Below are positions 18,044 to 27,483 of a DNA stretch of 64,000 nucleotides, piece by piece. Every line of letters starts with the position of its first letter. Within the stretch, counting starts at the first letter, position 1. Source of the stretch: Pseudomonadota bacterium (GTDB lineage: Bacteria; Pseudomonadota; Alphaproteobacteria; UBA8366); NCBI GenBank assembly GCA_036339585.1, contig JAYZAS010000019.1, positions 22,217-86,216 of the forward strand, written 5' to 3'. A program made the position numbers and the translations under genes. The notes under the pieces were generated by a model, which ran no database searches, had not been told where the DNA came from, and saw only the letters and a list, made by a program, of their open reading frames with translations.

Positions 18044-18790
18044 ATGGAAAATACCATTTACATTGCGCTTTCTAGTCAAATGGTCTTGCGGCGCCAATTA
18101 TCCATGGTGGCAAATAATTTAGCCAACGTTAATACGCCCTCATTCAAAGGCGAGGAAATGCTGTTTTCTGAGTATTTAACAGACGCAAAAAATACAAGAT
18201 TTGGTTCTAATGACTCAAAATACCATTTTGTCAAAGCACTCGGCAATATGCGCGATCTTGCCGAAGGGCCAATGACCCGGACAGGCAACGAGCTCGACGT
18301 TGCTATTGATGGTGAGGGCTACTTCGTTGTCAATACGGAAGAAGGCAAACGATACACACGCCATGGTCGATTCCAACTCAACCAAAATAATGAGCTGATA
18401 ACGGCGGCGGGCCACGTTGTGCAATCTGAGAACGGCGGACCTATCACGATACCGATCGAAGCAGTAAACATATCCATTTCAACAGATGGCACCGTGGCAG
18501 ATGGTGACCAAAACATTGGAAAGTTAGCATTAGTAACTTTTGAGGATCAGCAAAAACTCGAACGAGGCCAAAATAACTTATATCAAACCGATCAGATTGA
18601 GAAACCACCGGAACGAACAAATGTTGTTCAAGGAATGCTTGAGCAATCGAATGTAAATTCAATTATCGAATTGACGCAGATGATCGAAATACATCGCAAG
18701 CACGACAGCGTCAAACGGGTTATTGATGACGAACATAGGCGTATTGAAAGAATGATTAATCGTCTAGGGCAATCAAGTGGCCAATCTTAA
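18044..18790 (+). CDS. flgF: Flagellar proximal rod protein FlgF
   Basis: FlgF is a rod protein exported through the flagellar apparatus. The 248 residues begin MENTIYIALSSQMVLRRQLS followed by VANNLANVNTPSFKGEEMLF, the rod-protein N-terminal signature, contain the DVAIDGEGYFVV and RHGRFQL stretches common to FlgF/FlgG/FlgE, and end in a helical C-terminus (SIIELTQMIEIHRKHDSVKR). It is the first gene of flgF-flgG-flgA-flgH and sits 50 bases downstream of a sigma-54 promoter. Confidence 0.96.
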   Translation: MENTIYIALSSQMVLRRQLSMVANNLANVNTPSFKGEEMLFSEYLTDAKNTRFGSNDSKYHFVKALGNMRDLAEGPMTRTGNELDVAIDGEGYFVVNTEEGKRYTRHGRFQLNQNNELITAAGHVVQSENGGPITIPIEAVNISISTDGTVADGDQNIGKLALVTFEDQQKLERGQNNLYQTDQIEKPPERTNVVQGMLEQSNVNSIIELTQMIEIHRKHDSVKRVIDDEHRRIERMINRLGQSSGQS

Positions 18791-18830
18791 CAAAAGTATA
18801 ATGAACAGTGACCTCTAAAGGAAAATAACG

Positions 18831-19616
18831 ATGCGTTCACTTAATATCGGCGCTACTGGCATGTTAGCTCAACAACTCAATGTTGAGGTAATTTCCCACA
18901 ATATCGCTAACATGAATACTACGGCGTACACACGCCGTAGAGTGGAATTCCAAGATCTCTTATACCAAAACTTGCGGCGTGTCGGTTCGACATCATCCGA
19001 TACGGGGACGATTGTACCGGCGGGTGTCCAGGTTGGACTAGGCGTTAAGACTGCTGCTGTATACCGTATTACCGAGCAAGGAAATTTGACCCTTACCGAA
19101 AATTCCCTGGATGTAGCAATTAATGGAGAAGGTTATTTCCAAGTAACATTGCCGAGTGGAGAAACCGCCTATACTCGATCAGGGGCATTTCAGTTGAGTG
19201 AGGACGGAGAGATTGTGACTGTAGATGGCTTTACCATCCAGCCCGGCATCACGGTGCCTAGCGATGCCGTAGATGTCACTATCAATTCGAGTGGGCAAGT
19301 AGAAGTGAAACTCGACGGAACCGTAACACCAACCGTAGCCGGACAATTAGAACTTGCAGTCTTTGCAAATGAGGCGGGGCTGCTTGCAATTGGCGATAAT
19401 TTATTTCTGGAAACCCCAGCTTCCGGCACAGCTACTACGGGCAATCCTGCTGCAACCGGATTTGGGAGTTTGCAACAGGGATTTCTTGAAACCTCAAATG
19501 TAAATGTCGTTGAAGAGATTACCAATCTCATCACCGCACAACGAGCTTATGAAATGAATTCAAAAGTAATTGAGACTTCGGACCAAATGATGGCGACCAT
19601 AAGTAACATCAGGTAA
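18831..19616 (+). CDS. flgG: Flagellar distal rod protein FlgG
   Basis: FlgG builds the distal rod. The 261-residue protein starts MRSLNIGATGMLAQQLNVEV then SHNIANMNTTAYTRRRVEFQ, carries the family SLDVAINGEGYFQV and YTRSGAFQL stretches, and ends with the ITAQRAYEMNSKVI helix. The length is the usual 260-262 residues. An AAAGGA ribosome site precedes the start; flgA follows six bases after the stop. Confidence 0.97.
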   Translation: MRSLNIGATGMLAQQLNVEVISHNIANMNTTAYTRRRVEFQDLLYQNLRRVGSTSSDTGTIVPAGVQVGLGVKTAAVYRITEQGNLTLTENSLDVAINGEGYFQVTLPSGETAYTRSGAFQLSEDGEIVTVDGFTIQPGITVPSDAVDVTINSSGQVEVKLDGTVTPTVAGQLELAVFANEAGLLAIGDNLFLETPASGTATTGNPAATGFGSLQQGFLETSNVNVVEEITNLITAQRAYEMNSKVIETSDQMMATISNIR

Positions 19617-19622
19617 ATTCAA

Positions 19623-20597
19623 ATGAAAATGATGACGATGTTTCTAACAAAATGCTTTTACCGATCAGTTCTTACATTACTGGTTCTCGGCATAGGGCTT
19701 ATAGTTTCATTGCCAGCTTCGGCGGTATCGCTTCATCGGCACATTATGTTGGAGGGAAAAAATCTTACACTCGGAGATGTTTTTGATGGGGCAGGTAGAT
19801 ATGCTGACCGAATAATTGCCCGCGCTCCGGCACCCGGGAAGCGGGCCACTTTGACACCCGAATGGCTAGCTTATGTTGCGCGCTCCTATAATTTACAGTG
19901 GGCGCCGTCTTCAGCCCAAGACATCGCTATAGTGCAAAGAACAAGTCATATTATCGGAAAAGAGGAAATTGGAGTAAAAATACTTGCCGCACTTAGGCCC
20001 GAATTACCCCGCTCCGAGCTCTACACCGTAAATTTCGACAAACGGAAAATAGAAGCGCATCTCCCAACTAACATACCACCGTCGCTCAACGTCGAACGCA
20101 TTACGCGTGATAAAATTAGTAACCGCTTTTTTGCAATTCTCACGGCTGATAGAGGCCGTCACCGCCATACAGTATCTGGCACATTACTGCGCATGATAGA
20201 AATTCCCGTGGTAACCCGTCGAATACGTAAAGGTGAAATAGTCGATCATGATGATATTCGAGTCATAACGGTGAGCGCTAAGCAAATCGGTCCAAATGTC
20301 TTAGTGGACCAAAATGAGCTCATTGGAAAAGCACCGCGTCGAACGCTGATAGAAAATAGGCCAATACGCGCCAGAGACGTGCGTCAACCACTGCTGGTTA
20401 AGCGCGGCGGGCTTGTCTCAATGATTTATCAAACCAAGTTCATGCGTATCTCAGCGCGAGGTAAAGCTAAGCAAAATGGCTCGCGAGGCGAAGCTGTGCG
20501 AGTAGAAAATATAGGAAGCAAGAAAGTCGTCGAGGGAGTGATCACGGGCCCTGGCGAAATCACGGTAACTTTTGACCATCCGGTTGCCAGAAAATAG
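19623..20597 (+). CDS. flgA: P-ring assembly chaperone FlgA
   Basis: FlgA is a periplasmic chaperone for polymerisation of FlgI into the P ring. The 324 residues have a signal peptide (about 10-35, hydrophobic core then SLPASA), an N-terminal domain, and the C-terminal SAF-type domain (RRIRKGEIVDHDDIRVI, then GKAPRRTLIENRPIRARDV). It is longer than enterobacterial FlgA (about 219) but normal for alphaproteobacteria. Start is six bases after flgG; flgH follows 12 bases downstream. Confidence 0.93.
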   Translation: MKMMTMFLTKCFYRSVLTLLVLGIGLIVSLPASAVSLHRHIMLEGKNLTLGDVFDGAGRYADRIIARAPAPGKRATLTPEWLAYVARSYNLQWAPSSAQDIAIVQRTSHIIGKEEIGVKILAALRPELPRSELYTVNFDKRKIEAHLPTNIPPSLNVERITRDKISNRFFAILTADRGRHRHTVSGTLLRMIEIPVVTRRIRKGEIVDHDDIRVITVSAKQIGPNVLVDQNELIGKAPRRTLIENRPIRARDVRQPLLVKRGGLVSMIYQTKFMRISARGKAKQNGSRGEAVRVENIGSKKVVEGVITGPGEITVTFDHPVARK

Positions 20598-20609
20598 GAG
20601 CTGTGTCTG

Positions 20610-21374
20610 ATGCCACAGATTGTAAAACCTTTTTTTAACAAACGCCTTGCTGCAATGCTGCTTGCTGGCACGATGCTAGTTAGTTGCAACTCACTTGATA
20701 GACTGGCAAACGTTGGAGCAGAACCTTCGATGACAAACATTCAGAACCCTACACACCAAAATGGGTATAAACCAGTCAGCATGCCAATGCCAAAACCAGT
20801 GGTCGCAAATCAAGAAATCAATTCTCTTTGGCGACCAGGCTCAAAAGCCTTTTTCAAAGACCTGCGCGCAAGCGAGATAGGCGATATCGTTACTGTTATC
20901 GTTAATATAAGCGATAAAGCAGATATTGATAATGAAACAGATCGCACCCGAACCAACACAGAGGATGCAGCAGCCGGTTCCGCACTTGGTTACGAGACCC
21001 AGCTCAACCAGATTTTGCCTGAAGCAATCTCCCCAACAAGTTTACTTGATTTAGACAGCTCTAATCGTTCGAATGGTAAAGGTACCATTGACCGCTCTGA
21101 AATTGTTCAAGTGCAGGTCGCTGCTGTCGTAACTCAGGTTCTTCCTAATGGTAACTTGGTAATTCACGGCCGACAAGAGACACGCGTCAATTTCGAAAAT
21201 CGTGAACTCCAAATCGCTGGCGTAATAAGACCTCAGGATATAGATAACTCAAACCAAGTTGCATTTGAAAAGATTGCTGAGGCTCGACTTGCTTACGGTG
21301 GACGCGGCCACATTACTGATGTGCAGCAAGCAAGATACGGCCAGCAAATTGTCGATATAATATTCCCATTCTAA
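20610..21374 (+). CDS. flgH: Flagellar L-ring lipoprotein FlgH
   Basis: FlgH forms the outer-membrane L ring. The 254-residue protein has a lipoprotein signal ending in LVSC with the lipidated cysteine at C26. The mature protein shows SLWRPGSKAFFKDLRASEIGD and the family C-terminal blocks (LPNGNLVIHGRQETRVNFE, then VAFEKIAEARLAYGGRGHI). It is the last gene of the flgF-flgG-flgA-flgH operon, and a strong hairpin follows 107 bases downstream. Confidence 0.96.
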   Translation: MPQIVKPFFNKRLAAMLLAGTMLVSCNSLDRLANVGAEPSMTNIQNPTHQNGYKPVSMPMPKPVVANQEINSLWRPGSKAFFKDLRASEIGDIVTVIVNISDKADIDNETDRTRTNTEDAAAGSALGYETQLNQILPEAISPTSLLDLDSSNRSNGKGTIDRSEIVQVQVAAVVTQVLPNGNLVIHGRQETRVNFENRELQIAGVIRPQDIDNSNQVAFEKIAEARLAYGGRGHITDVQQARYGQQIVDIIFPF

Positions 21375-21480
21375 TGACATTGTTGAATCCATATTTAGAG
21401 ATCTAAAGTCATCCCATCAAAGTAAAATGCGTCGATCCTAAGCTCTCTTTACCCCTCCCAAGCAAGATCTACGCATTAGT

Positions 21481-21515
21481 CGAGGCTGGCATCTAAAAGA
21501 TGCCGGCCTCGTTAT
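21481..21515 (+). terminator. Terminator downstream of flgH
   Basis: A 14-base-pair stem (arm CGAGGCTGGCATCT, partner AGATGCCGGCCTCG, one G-T pair) with a three-base loop is followed by TTATTA. It closes the flgF-flgH operon; the downstream U tract is short. Confidence 0.7.
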
Positions 21516-21646
21516 TAGTGAGGTGGCGCGAGCAGTCTACAACCCTCTCCCTTTTTACAATTACCAGATATTATTTTGTGATTGATACGGCATTGCACCT
21601 TGCGGAGCATAGATCCATTAATTGTGAGAGGATCGCTTCTGTTGTC

Positions 21647-22066
21647 TCAACGACGAAATTTTGCAATTTCTACTCTAGCCCTGAGCTCAATTTCATCTAA
21701 CACCTCGTTCAACTCTGGATCTTCCACTTCGCCGCGACCTTCCCTCAACATTTGAGTAATAGCCTCAAGGTCATTTGGGGGAATCACCCCACCAATAAGA
21801 CCTATCCGCAGCTCCTCAAGCTTATCAAGAATGCTTTCGCCCCACCGCTGTCCCTTGCGAGACCGACCATCAACGGCATCGTCCACCTCCTGTATGGCTA
21901 GTAGCGCATCCACCGCCTGAGCCGGAGCCGCCCCACTAACACCTCCCACCCCTCCGCCTACTTGATCAAGGGCCTCACTAAATTTAGCATCGCCAGACTT
22001 ACCTGTTTTCCCAGTACGTTTCACTGGCGTAGAAGGTCTGACTGATCCTGTTCGTTGTATTTTCAT
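21647..22066 (-). CDS. fliX: Flagellar assembly regulator FliX
   Basis: FliX in Caulobacter is a small cytoplasmic protein that binds FlbD and couples its activity to completion of early flagellar structures. The 139-residue protein starts MKIQRTGSVRP and has the family central region (AQAVDALLAIQEVDDAVDGR), then a basic stretch and a helical C-terminus (LDKLEELRIGLIGG to the end). I take the ATG at 22066; a longer frame to 22099 adds 11 residues unlike the family. It is divergent from flgI, and the operators that serve flgI lie between the two genes, so shared control is possible. Confidence 0.88.
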   Translation of the reverse strand: MKIQRTGSVRPSTPVKRTGKTGKSGDAKFSEALDQVGGGVGGVSGAAPAQAVDALLAIQEVDDAVDGRSRKGQRWGESILDKLEELRIGLIGGVIPPNDLEAITQMLREGRGEVEDPELNEVLDEIELRARVEIAKFRR

Positions 22067-22148
22067 ATGAATAGCATAGCCCTTTTTTAAGAAATACAAA
22101 ACGCCTTAACTTTTTAATTTTAAGTCTCAGATGTTTCAAGCCACGAAG

Positions 22149-22182
22149 GGCAATCTTTGCCGGCCAATCGGCAGCCCTTGCC
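22149..22182 (+). promoter_or_regulatory. Tandem GGCA-N5-TGCC operators upstream of flgI
   Basis: Two perfect palindromes, GGCAATCTTTGCC (22149-22161) and GGCAGCCCTTGCC (22170-22182), start exactly 21 bases apart, so they face the same side of the helix. Their centres are about 111 and 90 bases upstream of the flgI -24 element. They are the best candidate FlbD sites in the window. Confidence 0.65.
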
Positions 22183-22264
22183 CCAGAACGTCTAGCACAA
22201 AAGCGAGAGAAACTCTCTGCCGTATTTTATATAGCAAATTCAGTTATTTAGGAATCTACAAAAC

Positions 22265-22280
22265 TGGCACGAGCTTCGCT
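22265..22280 (+). promoter_or_regulatory. Sigma-54 promoter of flgI
   Basis: TGGCACGAGCTTCGCT matches TGGCACG-N4-TTGCT with one change and correct spacing. The predicted start point is 22291, so translation should begin downstream, at the ATG at 22324. Confidence 0.78.
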
Positions 22281-22323
22281 TCTGTATACGATGGATAAAC
22301 ATGCCCGAAGAAAGGCTAATGAA

Positions 22324-23493
22324 ATGCGGTATGTGGCAGAACAGAATGTTGCCTTTAATTTTTTGCTGGTTTGGCAAAATTTTCATCGCAAAATGATTTC
22401 TGTAGTTTTGGGCATCATAATCTTAGTTGGATCCACCCAAAATATCGCTGCCCAGTCACGTATTAAGGATATTGTAGACTTTGAGGGTGTCCGGGAAAAT
22501 CTGCTCGTCGGTTATGGCTTGGTCGTCGGATTGAATGGAACAGGCGACAGCCTTGGTAGCGCAATATTTACTAAAGAAAGTCTTATCGGCATGCTTGAAC
22601 GTCTCGGCATAAATGCACGTGATACAAGCCTTGATACAAAAAATGTCGCAGCTGTGATGGTCACAGCAAAACTACCGCCATTTTCTCGCCAGGGCACTAA
22701 CATAGATATTACAGTCTCATCGTTAGGTTCTGCATCGAATCTACTAGGGGGCACGTTGTTGGTGACACCTCTGCTTGCAGCCGACGGAGAAGTATATGCT
22801 GTGGGCCAAGGAAATTTGCAAGTCGGCGGATTCGCAGCCGCTGGCAATGCTGACCAGGTGGTTAAAGGCGTGCCAACGAGCGCCCGTATTCCGAACGGGG
22901 CAATTATTGAACGAGAAATACCATTTCAACTTGCAACCTTAAAAAAAGTACGTCTATCACTCCGCAATCCTGACTTTACAACTGCTCGGCGGGTCGCACG
23001 CGCAGTAAATGCTTTTGTTGGTAGGCCAGCGTCACGGGTAATCGACCCAGCGACGGTCCAACTTACAGTGCCAGATAATTATCAAAATCAAGTAATTGAG
23101 CTTTTAACAGATATCGAGCAGCTCCGTGTAGAACCTGACCAAATTGCTAAGATTGTAATAGACGAACAATCGGGAATAATAGTAATGGGCGAAAATGTTC
23201 GTATCTCTAGTGTTGCCATAGCGCAGGGTAATTTGACAATACGCATCACTGAAACGCCTCAAGTCTCCCAGCCCGCGCCATTTTCAAATACAGGCGAAAC
23301 AAAAGAGGTAAACCGCACCAAAATAGAGGTTGAAGAAGGTAAAAGTAAACTTACCGTTCTTGGAAGTAGCGTGACCCTTCAGGAATTAGTGAATGGCATA
23401 AATGCGTTAGGCATAGGGCCACGAGACATGATCAGTATTTTACAAGCGATCAAAGCTGCCGGCGCAATGCAAGCAGAAATTGAGGTGCTGTAA
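22324..23493 (+). CDS. flgI: Flagellar P-ring protein FlgI
   Basis: FlgI polymerises into the P ring in the periplasmic peptidoglycan layer. The protein contains RIKDIVDFEGVRENLLVGYG, the VGLNGTGDS block and IEVEEGKSKLTVLGSSVTLQ near the end. The frame opens at 22291, but that base is the predicted transcription start; the ATG at 22324 has AAAGG eight bases upstream and gives 389 residues. Its signal peptide then has a long n-region before the hydrophobic core VVLGIIILVGSTQNIAAQ; an internal ATG 23 codons further on would give a standard signal peptide. Its last base overlaps the flgJ ATG. Confidence 0.94.
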   Translation: MRYVAEQNVAFNFLLVWQNFHRKMISVVLGIIILVGSTQNIAAQSRIKDIVDFEGVRENLLVGYGLVVGLNGTGDSLGSAIFTKESLIGMLERLGINARDTSLDTKNVAAVMVTAKLPPFSRQGTNIDITVSSLGSASNLLGGTLLVTPLLAADGEVYAVGQGNLQVGGFAAAGNADQVVKGVPTSARIPNGAIIEREIPFQLATLKKVRLSLRNPDFTTARRVARAVNAFVGRPASRVIDPATVQLTVPDNYQNQVIELLTDIEQLRVEPDQIAKIVIDEQSGIIVMGENVRISSVAIAQGNLTIRITETPQVSQPAPFSNTGETKEVNRTKIEVEEGKSKLTVLGSSVTLQELVNGINALGIGPRDMISILQAIKAAGAMQAEIEVL

Positions 23494-23819
23494 TGGATAT
23501 ATCATCAAGCCTTGCTAAGGCCCAATTCAGTAACGTGCAAAAACCGAATGAGATTTCGGCTTCAAAAGTAAAAACATTTAGCGAAGCTCAAGCTCGAAAA
23601 GCCGCCGAGGATGTAGAAGCTTTTTTTCTTTCCCAAGTATTTGAAACAATGTTCGCCGGCGTAAAGACAGACGGCCCTTTTGGCGGCGGCCAAGGCGAGA
23701 AAGTATTCCGTTCTATGTTAGTCCAAGAATATGGAAAAGCCGCAGCCAAAGCAGGCGGGTTTGGATTAGCAGATGAAGTGCGGCGTGAAATCTTAAGTTT
23801 ACAGGAGGCCCAGAAATGA
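23493..23819 (+). CDS. flgJ: Rod-binding protein FlgJ (N-terminal domain only)
   Basis: This 108-residue protein corresponds to the rod-capping domain of FlgJ: KAAEDVEAFFLSQVFETMF, then GPFGGGQGEKVFRSML and AKAGGFGLADEVRREIL. It lacks the muramidase domain of enterobacterial FlgJ, as is common in alphaproteobacteria, where a separate lytic enzyme is used. Its ATG overlaps the flgI stop (TAATG) and its last codon overlaps the start of the next gene, so the three are translationally coupled. Confidence 0.93.
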   Translation: MDISSSLAKAQFSNVQKPNEISASKVKTFSEAQARKAAEDVEAFFLSQVFETMFAGVKTDGPFGGGQGEKVFRSMLVQEYGKAAAKAGGFGLADEVRREILSLQEAQK

Positions 23820-24265
23820 ACCCGAATGCACTTGCCAGCGAACTTTTAGATGCGACAGAGTCGATTATAACAATAATTGAACAAGAAAATTCTTTGCTCA
23901 AGGAAGCGCGTGTAGATGCAATAGAGCCATTAATTGAGGCTAAAAAATCGCTTGTGGAAGTATATGAGCATCGATTGCATGACGCTGCCCAGAATAAAGC
24001 GTTTCTTGATGACGTTGACAGAGAACTGCGTGAAAAACTTCATAAATCTAATTCGCGGTTTCAGGATGCGGTTCGCAGTAATGTGCATGCGCTCCGCGCT
24101 GCGATGACAGTAAATCACCAAGTTGTGGAGACCATTGCCCACTCTATTGAGAACCAACAAATAGCACCTGCGGGATATTCCGCCACCGGCCAAGGTAAAA
24201 GGGCACAAGCAGACAAACAAAAAATGGCGGGTAAGATCGCATTTACATTAAACGAAGAATTTTAA
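23816..24265 (+). CDS. flgN: FlgN-type export chaperone
   Basis: FlgN binds the hook-filament junction proteins FlgK and FlgL and delivers them to the exporter. The 149 residues are helical and charged, with IITIIEQENSLLKEARVDAI near the N-terminus and RFQDAVRSNVHALRAAM centrally, the general FlgN design. Sequence conservation in this family is low; the identification also rests on its place directly before flgK and flgL. It overlaps flgJ by four bases. Confidence 0.8.
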   Translation: MNPNALASELLDATESIITIIEQENSLLKEARVDAIEPLIEAKKSLVEVYEHRLHDAAQNKAFLDDVDRELREKLHKSNSRFQDAVRSNVHALRAAMTVNHQVVETIAHSIENQQIAPAGYSATGQGKRAQADKQKMAGKIAFTLNEEF

Positions 24266-24298
24266 ACTCATAATTGGCAGCCCACAGGGAATAAAAAA

Positions 24299-26410
24299 AT
24301 GAGCCTAACGCTCGCAATCCAATCAGCAGTAAGCGGTCTTCAGTCAACTCAGAGAGCGCTGCAGGTCACCTCTGAAAATATCGCTAACGTCAATACCGAT
24401 GGTTACTCGCGTAAAGATGTTTCGTTCTCTCAAACAACGCTTGCCGGGGTTGGGGTTGGGGTTGAAATAGCTGCAATTACACGCACTGTAGACGAATTTC
24501 TATTGCGACAGATTCGAGAAACTCAAACCATAACCAATAATTATGAAGTGCGCGATAAATTCATGTCTGAAATTCAGGCATTGTTTGGCACCCCATCAGA
24601 CGATAATTCTGTCGCGACTTCCCTAGTCGCCTTAAAAAATGCTTTCGAAGCGCTAGCACTAACACCGGAAAATCAGGCTTTTCAGTTTGAAGCCATTGCC
24701 GAGGCGCGTGAGCTAGCGCTCAGGATTCGTACTCTTGGAGAAAATATCCAGCGTCTCCGCACCGAGGCAGATGAAGAAATTGCGCGCCTTGTAAGCCTTA
24801 CCGATGCCAGCATCGAGAATGTCTCTGCACTCAATGTGCAAATTCAGAGGGGAGAATTAATTGGTGAAGATACCAGTTCACTCAGAGATGGCCGTGACCG
24901 TGAGCTGGAAGCACTATCGGAAATGATTGACATTCAGGCAATAGAGAATTCAGACGGCCGGATCGATCTTTTTACAAAAGGTGGAAGAACACTTTTAACT
25001 GGTAGCATTGCGATTGCTATGGATCATAGTGCAGCAGGAGGATTGAATGCCGTCACACAATATCTTGACCCAGACGATCCCGCTTATCCAGGTGGTATTA
25101 CGGGTATTTTTCTTAATGGCTCGACAGCCGCAGCGGATGATATCACCTCAGAAATAAGTGGTGGACAACTTCAGGCACTCATTGCCTTGCGGGATAGGGT
25201 CTTACCAGATTTACAGTCTGAGTTGGACCAACTGACTAAAACCATTGTGCATGAAGTAAACAATCAACATAACAAAGGTACGGCGACACCGCCTCCGACC
25301 AGCCTAACGAGCACACACAGCTTTGCGACAACCGACGACATACAAGGCACTGGTGCCGTGCGAATATCGGTAATTGACCGTACAACCGGTGCGGTCGTTG
25401 AAAATCTTGATATCGCTGATCTTAGTACCATTGGCGATGCCGGATCCATGGTGAACTCAATAGATCTTATGACCAACGCATCTGCATCAATTAATTCTAA
25501 TGGCAACATTGTGATCAGTTCCGATGATGCAGCAAACGGTATCGCAATTAATGTGAGTACAAGCGCATACACTACAATCGGAGGGAATACCCGAAATTTC
25601 GCACACTACTTTGGGTTTAATGACATGTTCCAAACGGTTACCGATAATTCCGATTACAATTCTTTTGTGTCTTCTCAACAGGCTGATAGTACTACTGCTT
25701 TAGGAATAGCTGGAACGCTTACTTTTGATATCGACCAAAGTACCGCCGCAACCGTAAACTATGCCGCAGGAGACGATCTTGAGGCCATAGCGAATAATAT
25801 AGATACAACGGCCGCGATATCGAGCGCCAATATTACTGCTTTCGTGGCTAATGATGCAAGCGGCAGGCGACTTGTTATAATGAGCGACGACAACAGTAAC
25901 TTTATTGTTACCGATAGCGGCACCCTTCTATCGGGCATCAACATGGATATCGATGAACGCAGATTTTCCAATGTGTTAGAGGTTCGCTCCGAGATTGCCG
26001 ACGACCCAACGCTGGTCGCGCGCGGCACACTTAGCTTAACAGCCGCAGCGACAGAAGATGGAATCGTCTCTGGGGATGGCACCGCGGCAAATAACATTGC
26101 TGGACGTTTTGATGCCCAGTTAGACTTTGCAACATATGGGGGCATAGCGGGCACAAGCACAACCATATCTGGGTATGCATCACAAATGTTATCGTTACAG
26201 GCCTCACTTGCTGCAGAGGCAAAGAATCAATTTGAATTTAATGGTGCCTACCTTGAGTCCCTTAAGTTCCGAAGTGATGGAGAAAAGGGCGTCAACTTAG
26301 ATGAAGAACTTTCTGAACTCGTTATTCTCGAACAAGCATTCAATGCTGCAGCAAGAATAGTCTCGGTTGTTGATGCGATGTTTGATGAACTCTTTAACTC
26401 CGTCACATAG
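24299..26410 (+). CDS. flgK: Hook-filament junction protein FlgK
   Basis: FlgK is the first hook-filament junction protein. The 703 residues have the rod/hook N-terminal signature (SGLQSTQRALQVTSENIANV, then NTDGYSRKDVSF), a coiled region around 150-230 and the C-terminal LDEELSELVILEQAFNAAAR helix. The central part (about 320-620) is variable, T/S/N/D-rich and beta-like, longer than in E. coli FlgK (547 residues), probably an exposed insertion. It follows flgN by 33 bases and precedes flgL by 11. Confidence 0.95.
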   Translation: MSLTLAIQSAVSGLQSTQRALQVTSENIANVNTDGYSRKDVSFSQTTLAGVGVGVEIAAITRTVDEFLLRQIRETQTITNNYEVRDKFMSEIQALFGTPSDDNSVATSLVALKNAFEALALTPENQAFQFEAIAEARELALRIRTLGENIQRLRTEADEEIARLVSLTDASIENVSALNVQIQRGELIGEDTSSLRDGRDRELEALSEMIDIQAIENSDGRIDLFTKGGRTLLTGSIAIAMDHSAAGGLNAVTQYLDPDDPAYPGGITGIFLNGSTAAADDITSEISGGQLQALIALRDRVLPDLQSELDQLTKTIVHEVNNQHNKGTATPPPTSLTSTHSFATTDDIQGTGAVRISVIDRTTGAVVENLDIADLSTIGDAGSMVNSIDLMTNASASINSNGNIVISSDDAANGIAINVSTSAYTTIGGNTRNFAHYFGFNDMFQTVTDNSDYNSFVSSQQADSTTALGIAGTLTFDIDQSTAATVNYAAGDDLEAIANNIDTTAAISSANITAFVANDASGRRLVIMSDDNSNFIVTDSGTLLSGINMDIDERRFSNVLEVRSEIADDPTLVARGTLSLTAAATEDGIVSGDGTAANNIAGRFDAQLDFATYGGIAGTSTTISGYASQMLSLQASLAAEAKNQFEFNGAYLESLKFRSDGEKGVNLDEELSELVILEQAFNAAARIVSVVDAMFDELFNSVT

Positions 26411-26421
26411 AGGCTGTTAAA

Positions 26422-27375
26422 ATGGTTACCAGGATAGGATCCCATGCTCAAAGCCAAATAGTTCTGCAAGCCACACTTCGTACACAAGCAAGATTATTTG
26501 ATAGCCAAACTCAAGTAGCAACAGGTAAAAAGACGCAGACTTTTTCTGGACTTGCGGGTGATGCACAACGCCTTCTGAATGCTAAAGCTGATCTTGCCAA
26601 AACCGATCAATTTCTTGAAAATATAGAAATCGCTGAGCAGCGCCTCGATATGATGTTATTCTCAGTAGATCGGGTTGATGAGGTTGCTCGAGAGATGCGT
26701 TCACTTTTCCAGAGTGCTCGTAATGGTGACACCGCAAATGTTCTCGACGTTCCCAATATGGCCGAACAGTTTCGTGACCTGGTTGTCGATCTGCTAAATT
26801 CAAAAGACAACGAACGCTTTTTATTTTCTGGGGGAAAGACCGATACAAAACCCGTCGATCTTGGCAACGGCGTTTATACAGCCCCTGCTCCACCGCCATA
26901 TGATGACGGCCCGGACACTGGCTATTATGAAGGGGATGACACTGTTAATTCGGTGAGAATCGATAATAGTTTTGTTGTCTCCTACGGTGTTTTAGCCAAT
27001 GCTGACCCTTTCGAGAAAGTAATAAGGGCGTTGGATAATATAGCGCAAATGTCTTTTACTGAGCCTCCTACTGCGGACGAACTCGCAGTCGTAGAAGCAG
27101 CTATCACAGAACTAAATGAGGCAATAGAGGACAATGGCGTCAATCCAACCCTTCAGAATATTGCATCGGGAATCGCGCTCGATCAAAACCTGATTGCAGA
27201 ACAACGCAGCAAGCATAGAAGTGTCAAAGTTTTCCTTGAAACTAAAATTGGTGATATTGAAAACGTGAATACAGCTGAAGCAGTTGCTAAACTAAACTTT
27301 GAGCAAGTACAATTAGAAGCATCGTTTCAGGTCATCTCGCGCATACAACGCCTCACCTTAAACACCTTTTTTTAA
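26422..27375 (+). CDS. flgL: Hook-filament junction protein FlgL
   Basis: FlgL is the second junction protein, related to flagellin. The 317 residues begin MVTRIGSHAQSQIVLQATLR, contain a flagellin-like D1 region (FSGLAGDAQRLLNAKADLAK and KDNERFLFSGGKTDTKPVD) and end with the C-terminal helix EAVAKLNFEQVQLEASFQVI then SRIQRLTLNTFF. It is the last gene of flgI-flgJ-flgN-flgK-flgL. The length is normal. Confidence 0.94.
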   Translation: MVTRIGSHAQSQIVLQATLRTQARLFDSQTQVATGKKTQTFSGLAGDAQRLLNAKADLAKTDQFLENIEIAEQRLDMMLFSVDRVDEVAREMRSLFQSARNGDTANVLDVPNMAEQFRDLVVDLLNSKDNERFLFSGGKTDTKPVDLGNGVYTAPAPPPYDDGPDTGYYEGDDTVNSVRIDNSFVVSYGVLANADPFEKVIRALDNIAQMSFTEPPTADELAVVEAAITELNEAIEDNGVNPTLQNIASGIALDQNLIAEQRSKHRSVKVFLETKIGDIENVNTAEAVAKLNFEQVQLEASFQVISRIQRLTLNTFF

Positions 27376-27483
27376 ATGTCTGATAAAAAGTAGACTGCTG
27401 AGGTATGCATATTTTAGATAACGTAAGAACCTATGTTTCTTGCTTTGCGCAGTGCAGGGTCTCCGATTATGGATTCGACATAA

